A stretch of 64,000 nt of DNA from Clostridium bovifaecis (GCA_009738435.1 CP046522.1:62001-126000), one strand, 5' to 3'. Counted from the stretch's first letter, positions 54,341 through 63,804 are shown. Notes: a model not told the origin generated them from the sequence alone. Numbers and translations are program-made.

Positions 54341-55056
54341 TATCTAGGAAGTATTCTTCTAAAGATTTCTTCTACTTCTGCACCAAATTGAGAGAATGGT
54401 CTTCCTGCTCTTATTCCTTCACCAACATTAGTGATTCTTTTAAACATATCAGCATCTGCAGTTACAGCTACCGTTTGAATTCTTCTATCTGCATTTTTTA
54501 CAACTTTGTCAACATTATCTTTTAATTGAGTAGTCATTCTACCTTCTGGAGTTGAACCCATATCTATTCCAACTAAGGCTCTGTTTCCAGTTACAATTAC
54601 TCTAGAACTTCTAACACCTTTAATGCTATTAACAGCACGTTCAATTGTAGCGGCTCTTTGCATATCATTGTTAGTTGTATCTATGTTAGCACTTCCAGAG
54701 TCATCTCTTGTTGTACTTTCTTGCATTCCTTCTCTTCCCATGTTATTATTGCCGGCATTGTTATTATAGCCGACAGTATTATTACCTAAGTTGTTATTAT
54801 AAGCGTTAGGATTGGTACCCATATTATTTCTACCCATGTTGCCATTATCGAAATTGTTATTATCTAATGTGTTATTTAATGTACCATCTGGGTTTAAATT
54901 AGCGCCCATCCTGCCATTCCTTGCTGTATTGTTTTGACCTGTTCTTCCAGACGGTGGAGGGTTAGTACCTTGTCTAGGAGCGCATGCTGATAAACTCAAT
55001 GAGAATATTAAAGCTGTAAAGACTGATATTGTAGTCTTTGTATTTTTATATTTCAT
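54340..55056 (-). CDS. YhcN/YlaJ-family sporulation lipoprotein
   Basis: 238 residues; the start at 55056 follows GAGGTGAT, whereas an upstream frame extension lacks a ribosome site. A lipoprotein signal (SLSACAP, Cys about 25) precedes a long Asn/Gly-rich linker with NNN-GNN repeats, then a YhcN-type domain (ERAVNSIKGVRSSRVIVTG, RMTTQLKDNVDKVVKNAD, VAVTADADMFKRI). Members are found in the inner spore membrane and germination contexts. The gene converges on the L,D-transpeptidase and lies opposite the gin cluster. Confidence 0.88.
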   Translation of the reverse strand: MKYKNTKTTISVFTALIFSLSLSACAPRQGTNPPPSGRTGQNNTARNGRMGANLNPDGTLNNTLDNNNFDNGNMGRNNMGTNPNAYNNNLGNNTVGYNNNAGNNNMGREGMQESTTRDDSGSANIDTTNNDMQRAATIERAVNSIKGVRSSRVIVTGNRALVGIDMGSTPEGRMTTQLKDNVDKVVKNADRRIQTVAVTADADMFKRITNVGEGIRAGRPFSQFGAEVEEIFRRILPR

Positions 55057-55266
55057 ATTTATCACCTCGAAATTTAGTATGCGCAGTTTGTACATTAACT
55101 ATGAATGAACGCGATACTAAATTTTTATGCTAGTTTTTAAAATATTACTAAAAGTGGATAAAAATATTTTTGTGGACAAAATAAGATTATATGTCTATTT
55201 GAATAAAATATAGTATAAGGGGCAATAATCCAAATAATATTTATTAAGTTATTTAAGGGGGTAAAA

Positions 55267-55479
55267 ATGCAAAAACGAAAATGTATTATATGTGGAAAGC
55301 CTCTAAATGATGGTATAATGATAAATGGAAGAGGAATATGTAAAAGTTGTGAAGATAGAATAACTCATGCTGAAAGTGGTACAGACTTTTATGAATATTA
55401 TAAGTGCTGTATACGAAAAGCTATAGCCCATCATATGATAAGAGGAGTGGATTACAATTGTCAAAATTACCCCTTGTAG
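55267..55479 (+). CDS. csfB: Sigma-G inhibitor Gin (CsfB)
   Basis: Seventy residues with a zinc site CIICG...GICKSC (Cys 6, 9, 25 and 28). Gin binds sigma-G (and sigma-E in B. subtilis) to hold it inactive in the wrong compartment. In B. subtilis csfB lies upstream of yaaO and tmk, and this order is kept here. The start follows AAGGGGG. The 3' end overlaps the next gene by 22 bp. An additional CC pair near residue 47 is present. Confidence 0.85.
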   Translation: MQKRKCIICGKPLNDGIMINGRGICKSCEDRITHAESGTDFYEYYKCCIRKAIAHHMIRGVDYNCQNYPL

Positions 55480-56891
55480 AAGGAGTACTAAATTATATAC
55501 AAGAAAATAACATAAGATTTGCTATGCCAGGTCACAAAGGGAAAATAGGCTTTAGCACAACTGCAATTGGAAGAGAACTATATAAAAACTTTATTGACAT
55601 AGACATAACCGAAGTTGAAGGAGTAGATAATCTTCATAATGCTGAAGGAATAATAAAAGAAGCAGAAGAATATTTAGCTAAGCTTTATGGAAGCGAAAAG
55701 GCATATTTTCTGGTAAATGGTAGTACCAGTGGCAATCTAGCTATGATATTTTCTACATTTAATGAAGGTGATAAGGTTATCATTGAACGAAATTGCCATA
55801 AATCCATATTTAATGGAGTTATACTAAGAAAGCTAAATCCAGTTTATGTAAAAAATAAAATCAATTTTAAATATGATGCTCCTCTCTCCATAGATGAGGA
55901 GCATTTTTTGCATGTGTTAGAAGCTAATAAAGATGCAAAGGGAATTATAGTAACTTACCCAAATTACTATGGAATTTGTCCTAATTTAAGGTTTATAATA
56001 CATGAAGCTAAAAAAAGAAATATGAAGGTGTTAGTAGATTCGGCACATGGGGCTCATTTTGGCATTTCTAAAGAGCTGCCGGAAAGCGCAGTAAGTCTTG
56101 GGGCAGATATGGTAGTTATGAGTTCGCATAAAACCCTCCCAAGTCTTACTCAAACAGCGTATCTTCATTTAGCAAATACTGTAGATATAGATAGGGTTAG
56201 ATTCTACTTGAATATGTTTTTAAGCACTAGCCCTTCATATATGCTTATGTGTTCTATGGATTATGGCAGATTTTATCTTGAGGAATATGGAGAAGAAGAT
56301 TACAAAAAGCTTATTAATATAGCTAATAAATATAGAGAAAAGATAAACAGACTTAAAGGAATTCATGTAATAGGAAAAGAAGATTTTAAGTATGTAGGAG
56401 GAGCTATTGATTTATCAAGGTATGTAATTAACTTAGAAAAGAGATACAATGCAAGAAAGCTATTAAGATATTTAAGATGCAATAAAATTCAAGCTGAGAT
56501 GAATGATAATCAAAATGTAGTGCTGATTTTTTCACCTTTTAATACGGAAGAGGAATTTGAAAGACTGTATCAGGTGCTTAAAGATTGCCATATGGACAAT
56601 TTAAAAGATGAGTATTATAATATATCAAATTATAATATACCGGAAAGTAGATTATTGCCTTATGAAGTAATTGATAAGAACAAAGAATATATTAGTTTAG
56701 AAGATGCAAAAGGGGAAATATGTGCAGAGGCTATAGTTCCATATCCACCAGGGATTCCAATAGTTACTCTCGGAGAAGTTATAGGCCAAGAAGCTATAAC
56801 TATTATAGAATATTATTTGAATAGTGGTGTAGAAGTTTTAGGAATTACAAATGTAGATGGAAAAAGAAAAGTAAGGGCGGTAAACAGCTAG
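55458..56891 (+). CDS. Orn/Lys/Arg decarboxylase-family PLP enzyme (YaaO-like)
   Basis: 477 residues of the fold-type I group III decarboxylase family. MPGHKGK, a TEVEGVDNLH motif, a TYPNYYG stretch, DSAHGAHFG (PLP Asp) and SSHKTLPSLTQ (PLP lysine) are typical; the C-terminal domain has PYPPGIP. TTG at 55458 is preferred, ten bases after AGAGGAG; a longer frame begins within gin. It lies between gin and tmk as in B. subtilis (yaaO). Substrate (Arg, Lys or Orn) is not resolved. Confidence 0.88.
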   Translation: MSKLPLVEGVLNYIQENNIRFAMPGHKGKIGFSTTAIGRELYKNFIDIDITEVEGVDNLHNAEGIIKEAEEYLAKLYGSEKAYFLVNGSTSGNLAMIFSTFNEGDKVIIERNCHKSIFNGVILRKLNPVYVKNKINFKYDAPLSIDEEHFLHVLEANKDAKGIIVTYPNYYGICPNLRFIIHEAKKRNMKVLVDSAHGAHFGISKELPESAVSLGADMVVMSSHKTLPSLTQTAYLHLANTVDIDRVRFYLNMFLSTSPSYMLMCSMDYGRFYLEEYGEEDYKKLINIANKYREKINRLKGIHVIGKEDFKYVGGAIDLSRYVINLEKRYNARKLLRYLRCNKIQAEMNDNQNVVLIFSPFNTEEEFERLYQVLKDCHMDNLKDEYYNISNYNIPESRLLPYEVIDKNKEYISLEDAKGEICAEAIVPYPPGIPIVTLGEVIGQEAITIIEYYLNSGVEVLGITNVDGKRKVRAVNS

Positions 56892-56940
56892 AAGATCAGG
56901 TTAGATAGCTATTAATAAGAAATTTTGGAGGAGAAAACTT

Positions 56941-57585
56941 ATGAAGAAAAGTTTATTTATAACATTAGAAGGACCAGATGGGTCTGGAAAGTCAACTATT
57001 ATAAAGATGATAGAAGAATATTTAGATAAGAATGGGATTAAGCATATATCTACTAGAGAACCTGGAGGCATAGATATAGCAGAACAGGTGAGAGAAGTTA
57101 TTTTGAATAAAAAGAATACTGCTATGGATAAAAGAACAGAAGCACTTTTATATGCAGCATCTAGAAGGCAGCATCTAGCTGAACGTGTAATTCCTGCTTT
57201 AGAACAGGGTAACTTAGTAATATGTGATAGATTTGTGGACTCTTCCCTTGCTTATCAAGGATATGCTAGAGAAATAGGAATGGAAGAAGTAATGCGTATA
57301 AATGAATTTGCTATCGAGGGATATATGCCAGATCTAACATTGTACCTTGACATAGAACCCCAGATAGGTCTTGCTAGAATAGCTAAAAATAAAGAAAGAG
57401 AAGTTAATAGATTGGACTTAGAAAAACTAGATTTTCATAACAAAGTTAGAGAAGGTTATTTTAAACTACTAGAAGCATATCCTAATAGAATAAAGAAGAT
57501 AGATGCAAGTAAAGAAATAAATTTAGTTTTTGAAGATGTAAAAAGATTAATAAATTATAAGATTACAGAATTCCTTAATAAATAA
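56941..57585 (+). CDS. tmk: Thymidylate kinase
   Basis: Phosphorylates dTMP to dTDP for DNA synthesis. 214 residues with P-loop GPDGSGKST (about 11-19), the DR motif region [17 protein letters not shown], and a LID-like segment with [24 protein letters not shown] precedes the start. It heads the tmk-darA-holB-ricT group conserved in Firmicutes. Confidence 0.95.
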   Translation: MKKSLFITLEGPDGSGKSTIIKMIEEYLDKNGIKHISTREPGGIDIAEQVREVILNKKNTAMDKRTEALLYAASRRQHLAERVIPALEQGNLVICDRFVDSSLAYQGYAREIGMEEVMRINEFAIEGYMPDLTLYLDIEPQIGLARIAKNKEREVNRLDLEKLDFHNKVREGYFKLLEAYPNRIKKIDASKEINLVFEDVKRLINYKITEFLNK

Positions 57586-57644
57586 CTGTATCTATGACTT
57601 GTACCATAAAAATTAAATAAAAAACGAAAGGAGTTTAAAAACTT

Positions 57645-58760
57645 ATGAGAAAAAGATTATCGATATTAATAATACCCTTAATATTATTTGCAGCATGCAC
57701 AAGAGGAAATAACAAACCACAAGAAAATAATAAACCACAAGAAAGTAAGGTAGTAGAACAAAGCAAGCCTGCAGAACAAAATGTTAAAGTAGAAGAGCAG
57801 TCTATAAGTGATTACTATCCTTTTAAGGAAAATACAGAATATAAATATGCAGGTGAAGGTAATGAATATGCAGCACAAGATGTATATGTAGATTATATAA
57901 AAGATAATAGGATGCAGCTTAGAGTAAAAAATGCTGGAACTACTGCAGTAAGAGTTATTGAAAGAACAAAGGATACAGTTACATTAGTAGGAGTGCGAGG
58001 TGAGACGTATCACAAAGAGGACTTAACAAATATGGCTAAAAGTGAAGCTAGTGATATATTGCTAAAGACCCCTATAAAAGAAGGAAACAGCTGGAACACT
58101 TCATCAGGAGATAAGAGAACAATTACTGGGCTAGATAAGTCAATATTGACTCCTTTTGGAGAACTAAAAGCACTAGAGGTAACAACTGAGGGCAAGGATT
58201 ATATTTATAAGGATTATTATGCAAAGGGGTTAGGTCATGTTAAATCAGTGTACACTGATAAGACCAATAAGGAATTCGTTGTAACCACAGAAATAAAAGA
58301 AATAAACGAGAATTCACCGATAATAGAAGATATAAAGTTCTTTTATATAAAGCCTGAGCCTACTGAATTTTCTATAGTATACAATACAAAAGAGATTAAA
58401 ATAAAAACTAATGAAGAGGTTAAGGACTATTTTGAAAAATACCTAAAAACTGTTCCAAGTAGTAAATTAACACCTCTAATTAGTAAAAATACAAAGATAA
58501 ACAAGATGAAGTCTGACCAAGAAAAGGGCATAGCTTATGTAGACTTATCAAGGGAATTCATAGATGAGATGAATGCAGGCAGCTCTGTAGAATCAGAAAT
58601 ATTAACGGCTGTAGCTAACACTTTCGGTTCTTATTTTGGAGTGAGAGAAGTACTATTAACCGTGGACGGAGAACCATATAGTTCAGGACATATATTATTA
58701 GAGAAAAATGAGACATTAAAGACAGAATTAGATAAGGCAAGGAATTTTTCTACAATGTAA
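57645..58760 (+). CDS. Lipoprotein with GerMN domain
   Basis: 371 residues with a lipobox LFAACT (Cys about 19) and a PQE/NNK-rich linker. The central part is a beta domain (YPFKENTEYKYAGEGNEY). The C-terminal GerMN domain (about 245-350) carries PTEFSIVYNTKEI, IAYVDLSREF, EILTAVANTFGSYFGVREVLLTVDGEP. GerMN proteins belong to sporulation and spore germination or division-site envelope complexes. It is inserted between tmk and darA, in the place where B. subtilis has no such gene. AAAGGAG precedes the start. Confidence 0.85.
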   Translation: MRKRLSILIIPLILFAACTRGNNKPQENNKPQESKVVEQSKPAEQNVKVEEQSISDYYPFKENTEYKYAGEGNEYAAQDVYVDYIKDNRMQLRVKNAGTTAVRVIERTKDTVTLVGVRGETYHKEDLTNMAKSEASDILLKTPIKEGNSWNTSSGDKRTITGLDKSILTPFGELKALEVTTEGKDYIYKDYYAKGLGHVKSVYTDKTNKEFVVTTEIKEINENSPIIEDIKFFYIKPEPTEFSIVYNTKEIKIKTNEEVKDYFEKYLKTVPSSKLTPLISKNTKINKMKSDQEKGIAYVDLSREFIDEMNAGSSVESEILTAVANTFGSYFGVREVLLTVDGEPYSSGHILLEKNETLKTELDKARNFSTM

Positions 58761-58875
58761 AATCTTTTAATGAAATAGTCAATAAATATGTTAAAATATA
58801 AGGTGAGGACTAGAATTAAATTGACCACAGTGGTATTGAAATAAATTAAGTTTATATTAATAAGGGGGAGATAAA

Positions 58876-59205
58876 GTGAAACTTGTAATTGCAGTTGTTC
58901 AAGATGATTATGCAGAAGACTTGACGGACGTAATTACTGAGGCCGGATATGGAGTAACTAAGCTTGCTACTACAGGAGGATTCCTAAAGTCAGGCAATAC
59001 TACCCTACTCATAGGCGTAAAAAAAGAAGAGGTAGATATAGTAATTTCTATAATAAGGGATGTTTGCAAAAAGAGAAGCCAAGTAGTTACAACACCATCT
59101 CCAGTAACGGGTTCAACAGGTATTTATGTTCCTTATACTGTTGAAGTTGAGGTTGGTGGAGCTACTATATTCGTAGTTGACGTTGATAAATTTGTAAAGA
59201 TATAA
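58876..59205 (+). CDS. darA: Cyclic-di-AMP receptor DarA (PstA/YaaQ)
   Basis: 109 residues of the PII-like family that binds c-di-AMP as a trimer. MKLVIAVVQDDYAEDLTD, a flexible B loop around GFLKSGNTTLLIG, and the C-terminal stretch GGATIFVVDVDKFVKI are typical. The gene lies between tmk and holB as in B. subtilis yaaQ. GGGGGAG precedes the start. Confidence 0.92.
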   Translation: MKLVIAVVQDDYAEDLTDVITEAGYGVTKLATTGGFLKSGNTTLLIGVKKEEVDIVISIIRDVCKKRSQVVTTPSPVTGSTGIYVPYTVEVEVGGATIFVVDVDKFVKI

Positions 59206-59242
59206 GAAGAGGAGTTTCATATATAAATTTTGGAGGTAAGGG

Positions 59243-60187
59243 ATGAGCTTTGAAAATATAATAGGACATGAAACCATCAAAAGTCAAATAGAAAACTCAA
59301 TAGTCTCAGGAAAATTTTCTCATGCTCATCTTATAACAGGTGAAGATGGACTTGGAAAAAGTCTTATTGGAAGAGAAATTGCTTTAAAGATTTTGGGCAA
59401 GGAAACAAATAGAGCCTATGTTGATATTATGGAGTGGAGAACAGGAAAGAATAAGCAATCAATTGGTGTAGATGATATAAGGGCCATAATAAAAGAAGTA
59501 AATAAAAAGCCTTATGAAGGTGATAAAAAAGTTGTAATAGTGTATGAAGCACATAAGATGACGGCGGAAGCTCAAAATGCCTTTTTAAAGACTATAGAAG
59601 AACCACCTAAAGGGGTTACTATAATACTTCTTAGCGAAAATTTAGAACTTATATTAGAAACCATAAAATCTAGATGTCAAATTCATAAACTAAAAAGATT
59701 AAATCTTGTAGAGATGAGAGAATATGTTACAAGAGAGTATCCTTATCTAGAGGAAATGGAGATAAGGCAGGTTATAACTTTTAGTGAAGGGATACCAGGG
59801 CGGAGTAAGTTCTTTTTAGATGACGAGGCATTTAAGAATCTTAGGAATACAATCATAAAAATACTTCTTTTATTAAACGGGAAAGAGAAGCATATAGTGA
59901 AAGAATATGAAGAGTTTTTCTACAAATATAAAGACCAGTGGGAAGAAGTGTTAAGTTGCTTTGTTTCTTATGTGAGAGATGTTATTGTTTATAAGGAGAT
60001 GGGAAAGAGTGAAGTTATTATAAATAATGATAAAATAGAAGAAATAAAAGAACTTTCAAATATATATTCTTTTAAGGAACTAAGTAAAATTGTTGATATA
60101 ATAAATGATGTGCGAGAGAAATTAGAAAGAAGAGTTAATTCAGCATTGGCTTTTAATATGATGCTGCTTAAGATGCAGGAGGTCTAG
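59243..60187 (+). CDS. holB: DNA polymerase III subunit delta'
   Basis: 314 residues of the clamp-loader AAA+ family: HLITGEDGLGKS (Walker A, about 33-40), KVVIVYEAHKMTAEAQNAFLKTIEEPP (Walker B and SRC-preceding region) and TIKSRCQ. The zinc-binding Cys cluster found in many delta' proteins is missing here (only residues such as ILGKETNRAYVDI stand in its place), as in some short homologs. AGGTAAGG precedes the start; ricT starts two bases after its stop. Confidence 0.92.
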   Translation: MSFENIIGHETIKSQIENSIVSGKFSHAHLITGEDGLGKSLIGREIALKILGKETNRAYVDIMEWRTGKNKQSIGVDDIRAIIKEVNKKPYEGDKKVVIVYEAHKMTAEAQNAFLKTIEEPPKGVTIILLSENLELILETIKSRCQIHKLKRLNLVEMREYVTREYPYLEEMEIRQVITFSEGIPGRSKFFLDDEAFKNLRNTIIKILLLLNGKEKHIVKEYEEFFYKYKDQWEEVLSCFVSYVRDVIVYKEMGKSEVIINNDKIEEIKELSNIYSFKELSKIVDIINDVREKLERRVNSALAFNMMLLKMQEV

Positions 60188-60188
60188 A

Positions 60189-61100
60189 ATGATAACAGTA
60201 GTAGGTATAAGATTTAAGAAATCAGGTAAGATATATTACTTTGACCCAAATAAATTAGATATAAAAAGTGGTGATAATGTAATAGTTGAAACAGTAAGAG
60301 GTATAGAATTTGGTCAGTGCGTCATAGGGCCAAAGGAGATAAGTGAGAATGAAGTTATAACTCAACTTAAAAACGTTATAAGAAAAGCTACTGAAGAAGA
60401 TGCCCAAAAGCATGATGAAAATAGAAGAAGACAAGAAGAAGCTTTAAAGGTGTGTACAGAAAAAATTGAAAAGCATAAGCTGCCAATGAAGCTTATAGAT
60501 GTAGAATATACCTTTGACAATAACAAAATAATATTTTATTTTACAGCAGAAGGCAGAGTAGACTTTAGAGAATTAGTTAAAGACTTAGCCGCTGTGTTTA
60601 GAACAAGAATAGAGTTGAGACAAATAGGGGTTAGAGATGAAGCTAAAATGGTAGGTGGACTTGGTCCTTGTGGAAGACCAATGTGCTGTTCTTCTTTCTT
60701 AGGAGACTTCGTACCAGTATCAATAAAGATGGCTAAAGAGCAAAATCTATCTCTTAATCCTACTAAGATATCTGGAATCTGTGGAAGATTAATGTGCTGC
60801 CTAAACTATGAACAATCAACTTATGAGGATATAAAAAAGGAACTCCCTAAAGTAGATGCTATTGTTGATACACCTTACGGAAGAGGTCAAATTGTACACA
60901 ATTCTGTGGTAAATGAAAGTGCTAAAGTTAAGATTAAGACTTCAGATGGAGAAGACATCATAAAGGAAGTAAAAATTCAAGAGATGACATTAATATCTGG
61001 AGAGTATGAATATGCAGATTCTATCAGTGAAGATGATATTAAGTTAGAAGCTGAAGACTTAGATGATAAGACTTTAAGAGAATTATTAGAGGAGAACTAA
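60189..61100 (+). CDS. ricT: PSP1-domain protein RicT (YaaT), stage 0 sporulation
   Basis: 303 residues. In B. subtilis RicT (with RicA and RicF) forms a complex that carries FeS clusters and promotes mRNA maturation, phosphorelay and sporulation. Two Cys-rich motifs supply cluster ligands: GPCGRPMCCSSFLGDF and GICGRLMCCLNYEQ. The PSP1 domain occupies the central part, then a C-terminal acidic tail. AGGAGG lies six bases before the ATG, two bases after the holB stop. Confidence 0.93.
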   Translation: MITVVGIRFKKSGKIYYFDPNKLDIKSGDNVIVETVRGIEFGQCVIGPKEISENEVITQLKNVIRKATEEDAQKHDENRRRQEEALKVCTEKIEKHKLPMKLIDVEYTFDNNKIIFYFTAEGRVDFRELVKDLAAVFRTRIELRQIGVRDEAKMVGGLGPCGRPMCCSSFLGDFVPVSIKMAKEQNLSLNPTKISGICGRLMCCLNYEQSTYEDIKKELPKVDAIVDTPYGRGQIVHNSVVNESAKVKIKTSDGEDIIKEVKIQEMTLISGEYEYADSISEDDIKLEAEDLDDKTLRELLEEN

Positions 61101-61112
61101 GGAGGAAGTTAT

Positions 61113-61316
61113 ATGAAAGCAGTTATAAAAGTTTCTAACCTTCGCTCTCAAAGTGATGTAGGCAATATAAGAACAGCTTTAAGCAATGAAGAAGGAGTTA
61201 TAGCTTGTCATATAAAAAGAGAAAAGGGAGAAGTAGATGTAGTATATGATACTTACTTCATCAATCTAGAGAAAATACAGGACTTGCTAGATGATATGGG
61301 ATATACTGTAATATAA
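61113..61316 (+). CDS. HMA-like small protein without the metal-binding CxxC
   Basis: 67 residues with the ferredoxin-like fold of heavy-metal-associated domains (IKVSNLRSQSDVGNIRTALSN, VVYDTYFINLEKIQDLLDDMGY) but only one cysteine (C35), so the usual metal-binding CxxC is absent. AAGGAGGAAG precedes the ATG, 12 bases after ricT, so it is probably the last gene of the tmk-ricT operon. Function is unknown. Confidence 0.75.
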   Translation: MKAVIKVSNLRSQSDVGNIRTALSNEEGVIACHIKREKGEVDVVYDTYFINLEKIQDLLDDMGYTVI

Positions 61317-61415
61317 AATTTAAGCTTTTAAATTTTAAATAAACGTGGTAAAATAAAGGAGGCATGTACATATTAAGCAATTACATGCACCTAAAGTTTT
61401 GAGGAGGTGTTTTTC

Positions 61416-61589
61416 ATGGCATTTAAAATCAGTGATTCATGTGTAAGCTGTGGAGCTTGTGCTTCTGAATGTCCAGTTGGAGCAATCAATCAAGGAGATA
61501 CTCAATTTGACATTGATGCAAATACTTGCATAGATTGTGGAAACTGTGCTAATGTTTGTCCAGTTGGAGCGATTTCAGCTGACGAATAA
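61416..61589 (+). CDS. 2[4Fe-4S] ferredoxin
   Basis: 57 residues with two CxxCxxCxxxCP motifs: CVSCGACASECPVGA and CIDCGNCANVCPVGA, each binding one 4Fe-4S cluster, the classic clostridial electron carrier. ATG at 61416 follows AGGAGGTG by seven bases; an in-frame GTG upstream is part of that site. A small hairpin GCATGTA / TACATGC (61362-61388) lies in its leader. A terminator follows. Confidence 0.96.
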   Translation: MAFKISDSCVSCGACASECPVGAINQGDTQFDIDANTCIDCGNCANVCPVGAISADE

Positions 61590-61597
61590 TAGTAAAT

Positions 61598-61628
61598 AAA
61601 AAAGGTCGTCATTATGACGACCTTTTTT
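61598..61628. terminator. Bidirectional terminator after ferredoxin
   Basis: Near-perfect palindrome AAAGGTCGTCAT / ATGACGACCTTT with flanking A and T runs; the lrgB stop lies at its right edge. Confidence 0.9.
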
Positions 61629-62331
61629 ATTGGACAAACACGCTAAGCACTTTAAGTATTATAGGTGCTAAAAAAACAGTAATAAGCCCAGCTAAGCCAA
61701 TAGATAGTCCGCTCATAGCTCCTTCAGTTTCTCCAAGCTCAATAGCCTTGGTTGTTCCTATTGCATGAGATGCAGTACCAATAGCAATGCCAACAGCTAT
61801 CTTATCTTTGATTCTAAATAGCTTTAAGGTTGCAGGACCTATAACTGCACCCATTATGCCAGTTAAGATTATAGCAGCTACTGTTATTGATGGTATTCCT
61901 CCTAATTGCTTCGATATCTCAACTCCTATAGGTGTTGTTACTGACTTTGGAACTAAGGAAGCGTTAAATGAAGCATCTAATCCAAAGAAGTAATTTAATA
62001 TAATCACACTGGTAATCCCTATAAAAGAACCGCCGGTAATTCCAATCAATATAGGAAGGGAATGCTTCTTCAATAGGTTTATTTTTTTATAAAGAGGGAC
62101 AGCTAGTATAACTGTGGAAGGCCCTAAAAAGAAGGATACAAACTGACCGCCTTTATTATAGTCATCTAAACTGATATTAAATCTCATTAAAAAGCTTATT
62201 ATTAAGATAATACTTATTAGAAGCGGATTAAATAAAGTAATTTTTGTTCTAGAATATATTAAGTATCCAATTTCAAAGGTAATTAATGAAATCAAGATTC
62301 CAAAAAGAGGGGTAGATAAAAGTGCATTCAT
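61627..62331 (-). CDS. lrgB: LrgB-family membrane protein
   Basis: 234 residues with about seven hydrophobic segments. LrgB/CidB proteins pair with LrgA/CidA to control murein hydrolase activity, metabolite export and lysis. Typical stretches are KSVTTPIGVEISKQLGG, GPATLKLFRIKDKIAVGIA and GTASHAIGTTKAIELGETEGA. The start overlaps the lrgA stop (ATGA), so the two are coupled. Confidence 0.9.
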   Translation of the reverse strand: MNALLSTPLFGILISLITFEIGYLIYSRTKITLFNPLLISIILIISFLMRFNISLDDYNKGGQFVSFFLGPSTVILAVPLYKKINLLKKHSLPILIGITGGSFIGITSVIILNYFFGLDASFNASLVPKSVTTPIGVEISKQLGGIPSITVAAIILTGIMGAVIGPATLKLFRIKDKIAVGIAIGTASHAIGTTKAIELGETEGAMSGLSIGLAGLITVFLAPIILKVLSVFVQ

Positions 62332-62678
62332 GATTTACCACCTTTCAATATAATTTGAACTATTATCCCTGTAGCCACTAGTACTATTATTGTAGAAATA
62401 AAGGACACAGCAATAATAGCAAACCAATTCCCTCTAAGCAGGGAAAAGCTTGAGATTAATCCAACGCCTGCTGGAATAAAGAAAATGGCTAGGTGGTCTA
62501 ATAAAAAGTTACTGATTTCTTCAATCATATCTAGTTTAATAACCCCTGTATATAATAATCCTAAAAGTATAAGCATCCCGATAACACTGCCAGGTATAGG
62601 AAGATTAAGGCTCTTTTGAAGCAATTCACCTAAAAAGTATATCCCAAGGATAATAGAAGCTTGTCTTAGCAGTTTCAA
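62328..62678 (-). CDS. lrgA: LrgA/CidA-family holin-like protein
   Basis: 116 residues with four hydrophobic segments, beginning LRQASIILGIYFLGELLQK; LNLPIPGSVIGMLILLGLL is the family motif. A TTG start at 62678 lies seven bases after GGAGG; a longer in-frame extension to 62705 includes the ribosome site and is unlikely. It pairs with lrgB downstream on the minus strand. Confidence 0.88.
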   Translation of the reverse strand: MKLLRQASIILGIYFLGELLQKSLNLPIPGSVIGMLILLGLLYTGVIKLDMIEEISNFLLDHLAIFFIPAGVGLISSFSLLRGNWFAIIAVSFISTIIVLVATGIIVQIILKGGKS

Positions 62679-63054
62679 CTTTTCACCTCCATTTATGTGA
62701 AACATTATATTTATATAGTTAGTTTAAATAAATTTTGAAAAGCAATACTTACCTTAAAATGGTATATGTGAAAAATTATACTTCATACACAACACTAAGT
62801 TAAAAAATTAACTTACTATTATAATATAACTTTTTAAAGCTAAAAGCTCAATTATAAGAATAGGAAAACAAGAAAGACTATTCTATATATTTAAAACTCT
62901 ATACATAAAAGTATAAATAAGAGGATAAGATAGCTATGAATTGTTATAAATTTAACAAAAACGACATATGTATACTAGAAAAACTTATGGTATAGCATAT
63001 GTATATAGAAAATGTTAGAATATGGGGTATAATATTAATAAAGTGGTGATAAAT
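62679..63054. other. Divergent intergenic region between lrgAB and a methyltransferase gene
   Basis: 376 bp with no credible gene. It is very AT-rich. Two copies of CATATGTATA occur at about 62970 and 62997, and ACTATTATAATATAA near 62816 and GGGGTATAATATT near 63024 could serve as -10 boxes for the two divergent genes. Nothing else is recognised. Confidence 0.5.
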
Positions 63055-63804
63055 ATGGATATAAGTTTAGTAAGAGAAGATGAAAGCTTAGATGATTTAC
63101 AATTAAAAGGACTTCATGTAATACAAAAAAAGGAAGGATTTAGATTTGGAGTAGATGCAGTTTTACTAGCTAACTTCGCTCAAGTGAAAAAGGGAAGCAA
63201 GGTTGTAGACTTATGTAGTGGAACAGGGATAATTCCATTTATTATTGCAGGAAAATCAGAAGCAGCAAGAATAACAGGTATTGAGATACAAGAGGAAATG
63301 GTAGAGATGGCTCAAAGGTCAGTTCAGCTTAATAAATTAGAGAATAAAATTGATTTTATAAAGGGTGATTTGACAAACTTAGAGCTTTTAAAGGGCATAT
63401 CGAAAGCTGATGTAGTTACAGTAAATCCACCGTATAAGCTTGCCAATTCAGGTATAATAAATCCTAGTGACAAAATGGCAATAGCAAGACACGAAATTTG
63501 CTGTACTTTAGAAGATGTGATAATTGCCTGTAGGACCTTATTAAATGATAATAAAAGGATGTATATGGTACATAGGCCAGATAGATTAGCAGATATAATA
63601 ACTTTGATGAGAAAGCATAAAATAGAGCCTAAAAGGATACAAATGGTTCATCCGAATACAAAGAAAGCTCCTAATATTGTGTTAGTAGAAGGTCAAAGGG
63701 ATGGAGGGGCCTTCTTAAAATGGGAAGAGCCTATATTTGTTTATGATGAGGAAGGAAATTATTCAGAACAAATAAATAAAATTTATAATAGAAGTAACCA
63801 GTAA
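63055..63804 (+). CDS. TrmN6/YabB-like N6-adenine tRNA methyltransferase
   Basis: 249 residues of the class I SAM-dependent methyltransferase fold. VVDLCSGTGIIPFIIAG is motif I, NPPY (VTVNPPYKL) is the N6-adenine catalytic motif, and FRFGVDAVLLANFA is the N-terminal signature of the TrmN6/YfiC group that modifies A37 of tRNA-Val in E. coli. ATG at 63055 follows GTGGTGAT by six bases; an ATG-like start at 63022 lacks a site. As in B. subtilis (yabB), it lies just before rsmI. Confidence 0.88.
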   Translation: MDISLVREDESLDDLQLKGLHVIQKKEGFRFGVDAVLLANFAQVKKGSKVVDLCSGTGIIPFIIAGKSEAARITGIEIQEEMVEMAQRSVQLNKLENKIDFIKGDLTNLELLKGISKADVVTVNPPYKLANSGIINPSDKMAIARHEICCTLEDVIIACRTLLNDNKRMYMVHRPDRLADIITLMRKHKIEPKRIQMVHPNTKKAPNIVLVEGQRDGGAFLKWEEPIFVYDEEGNYSEQINKIYNRSNQ

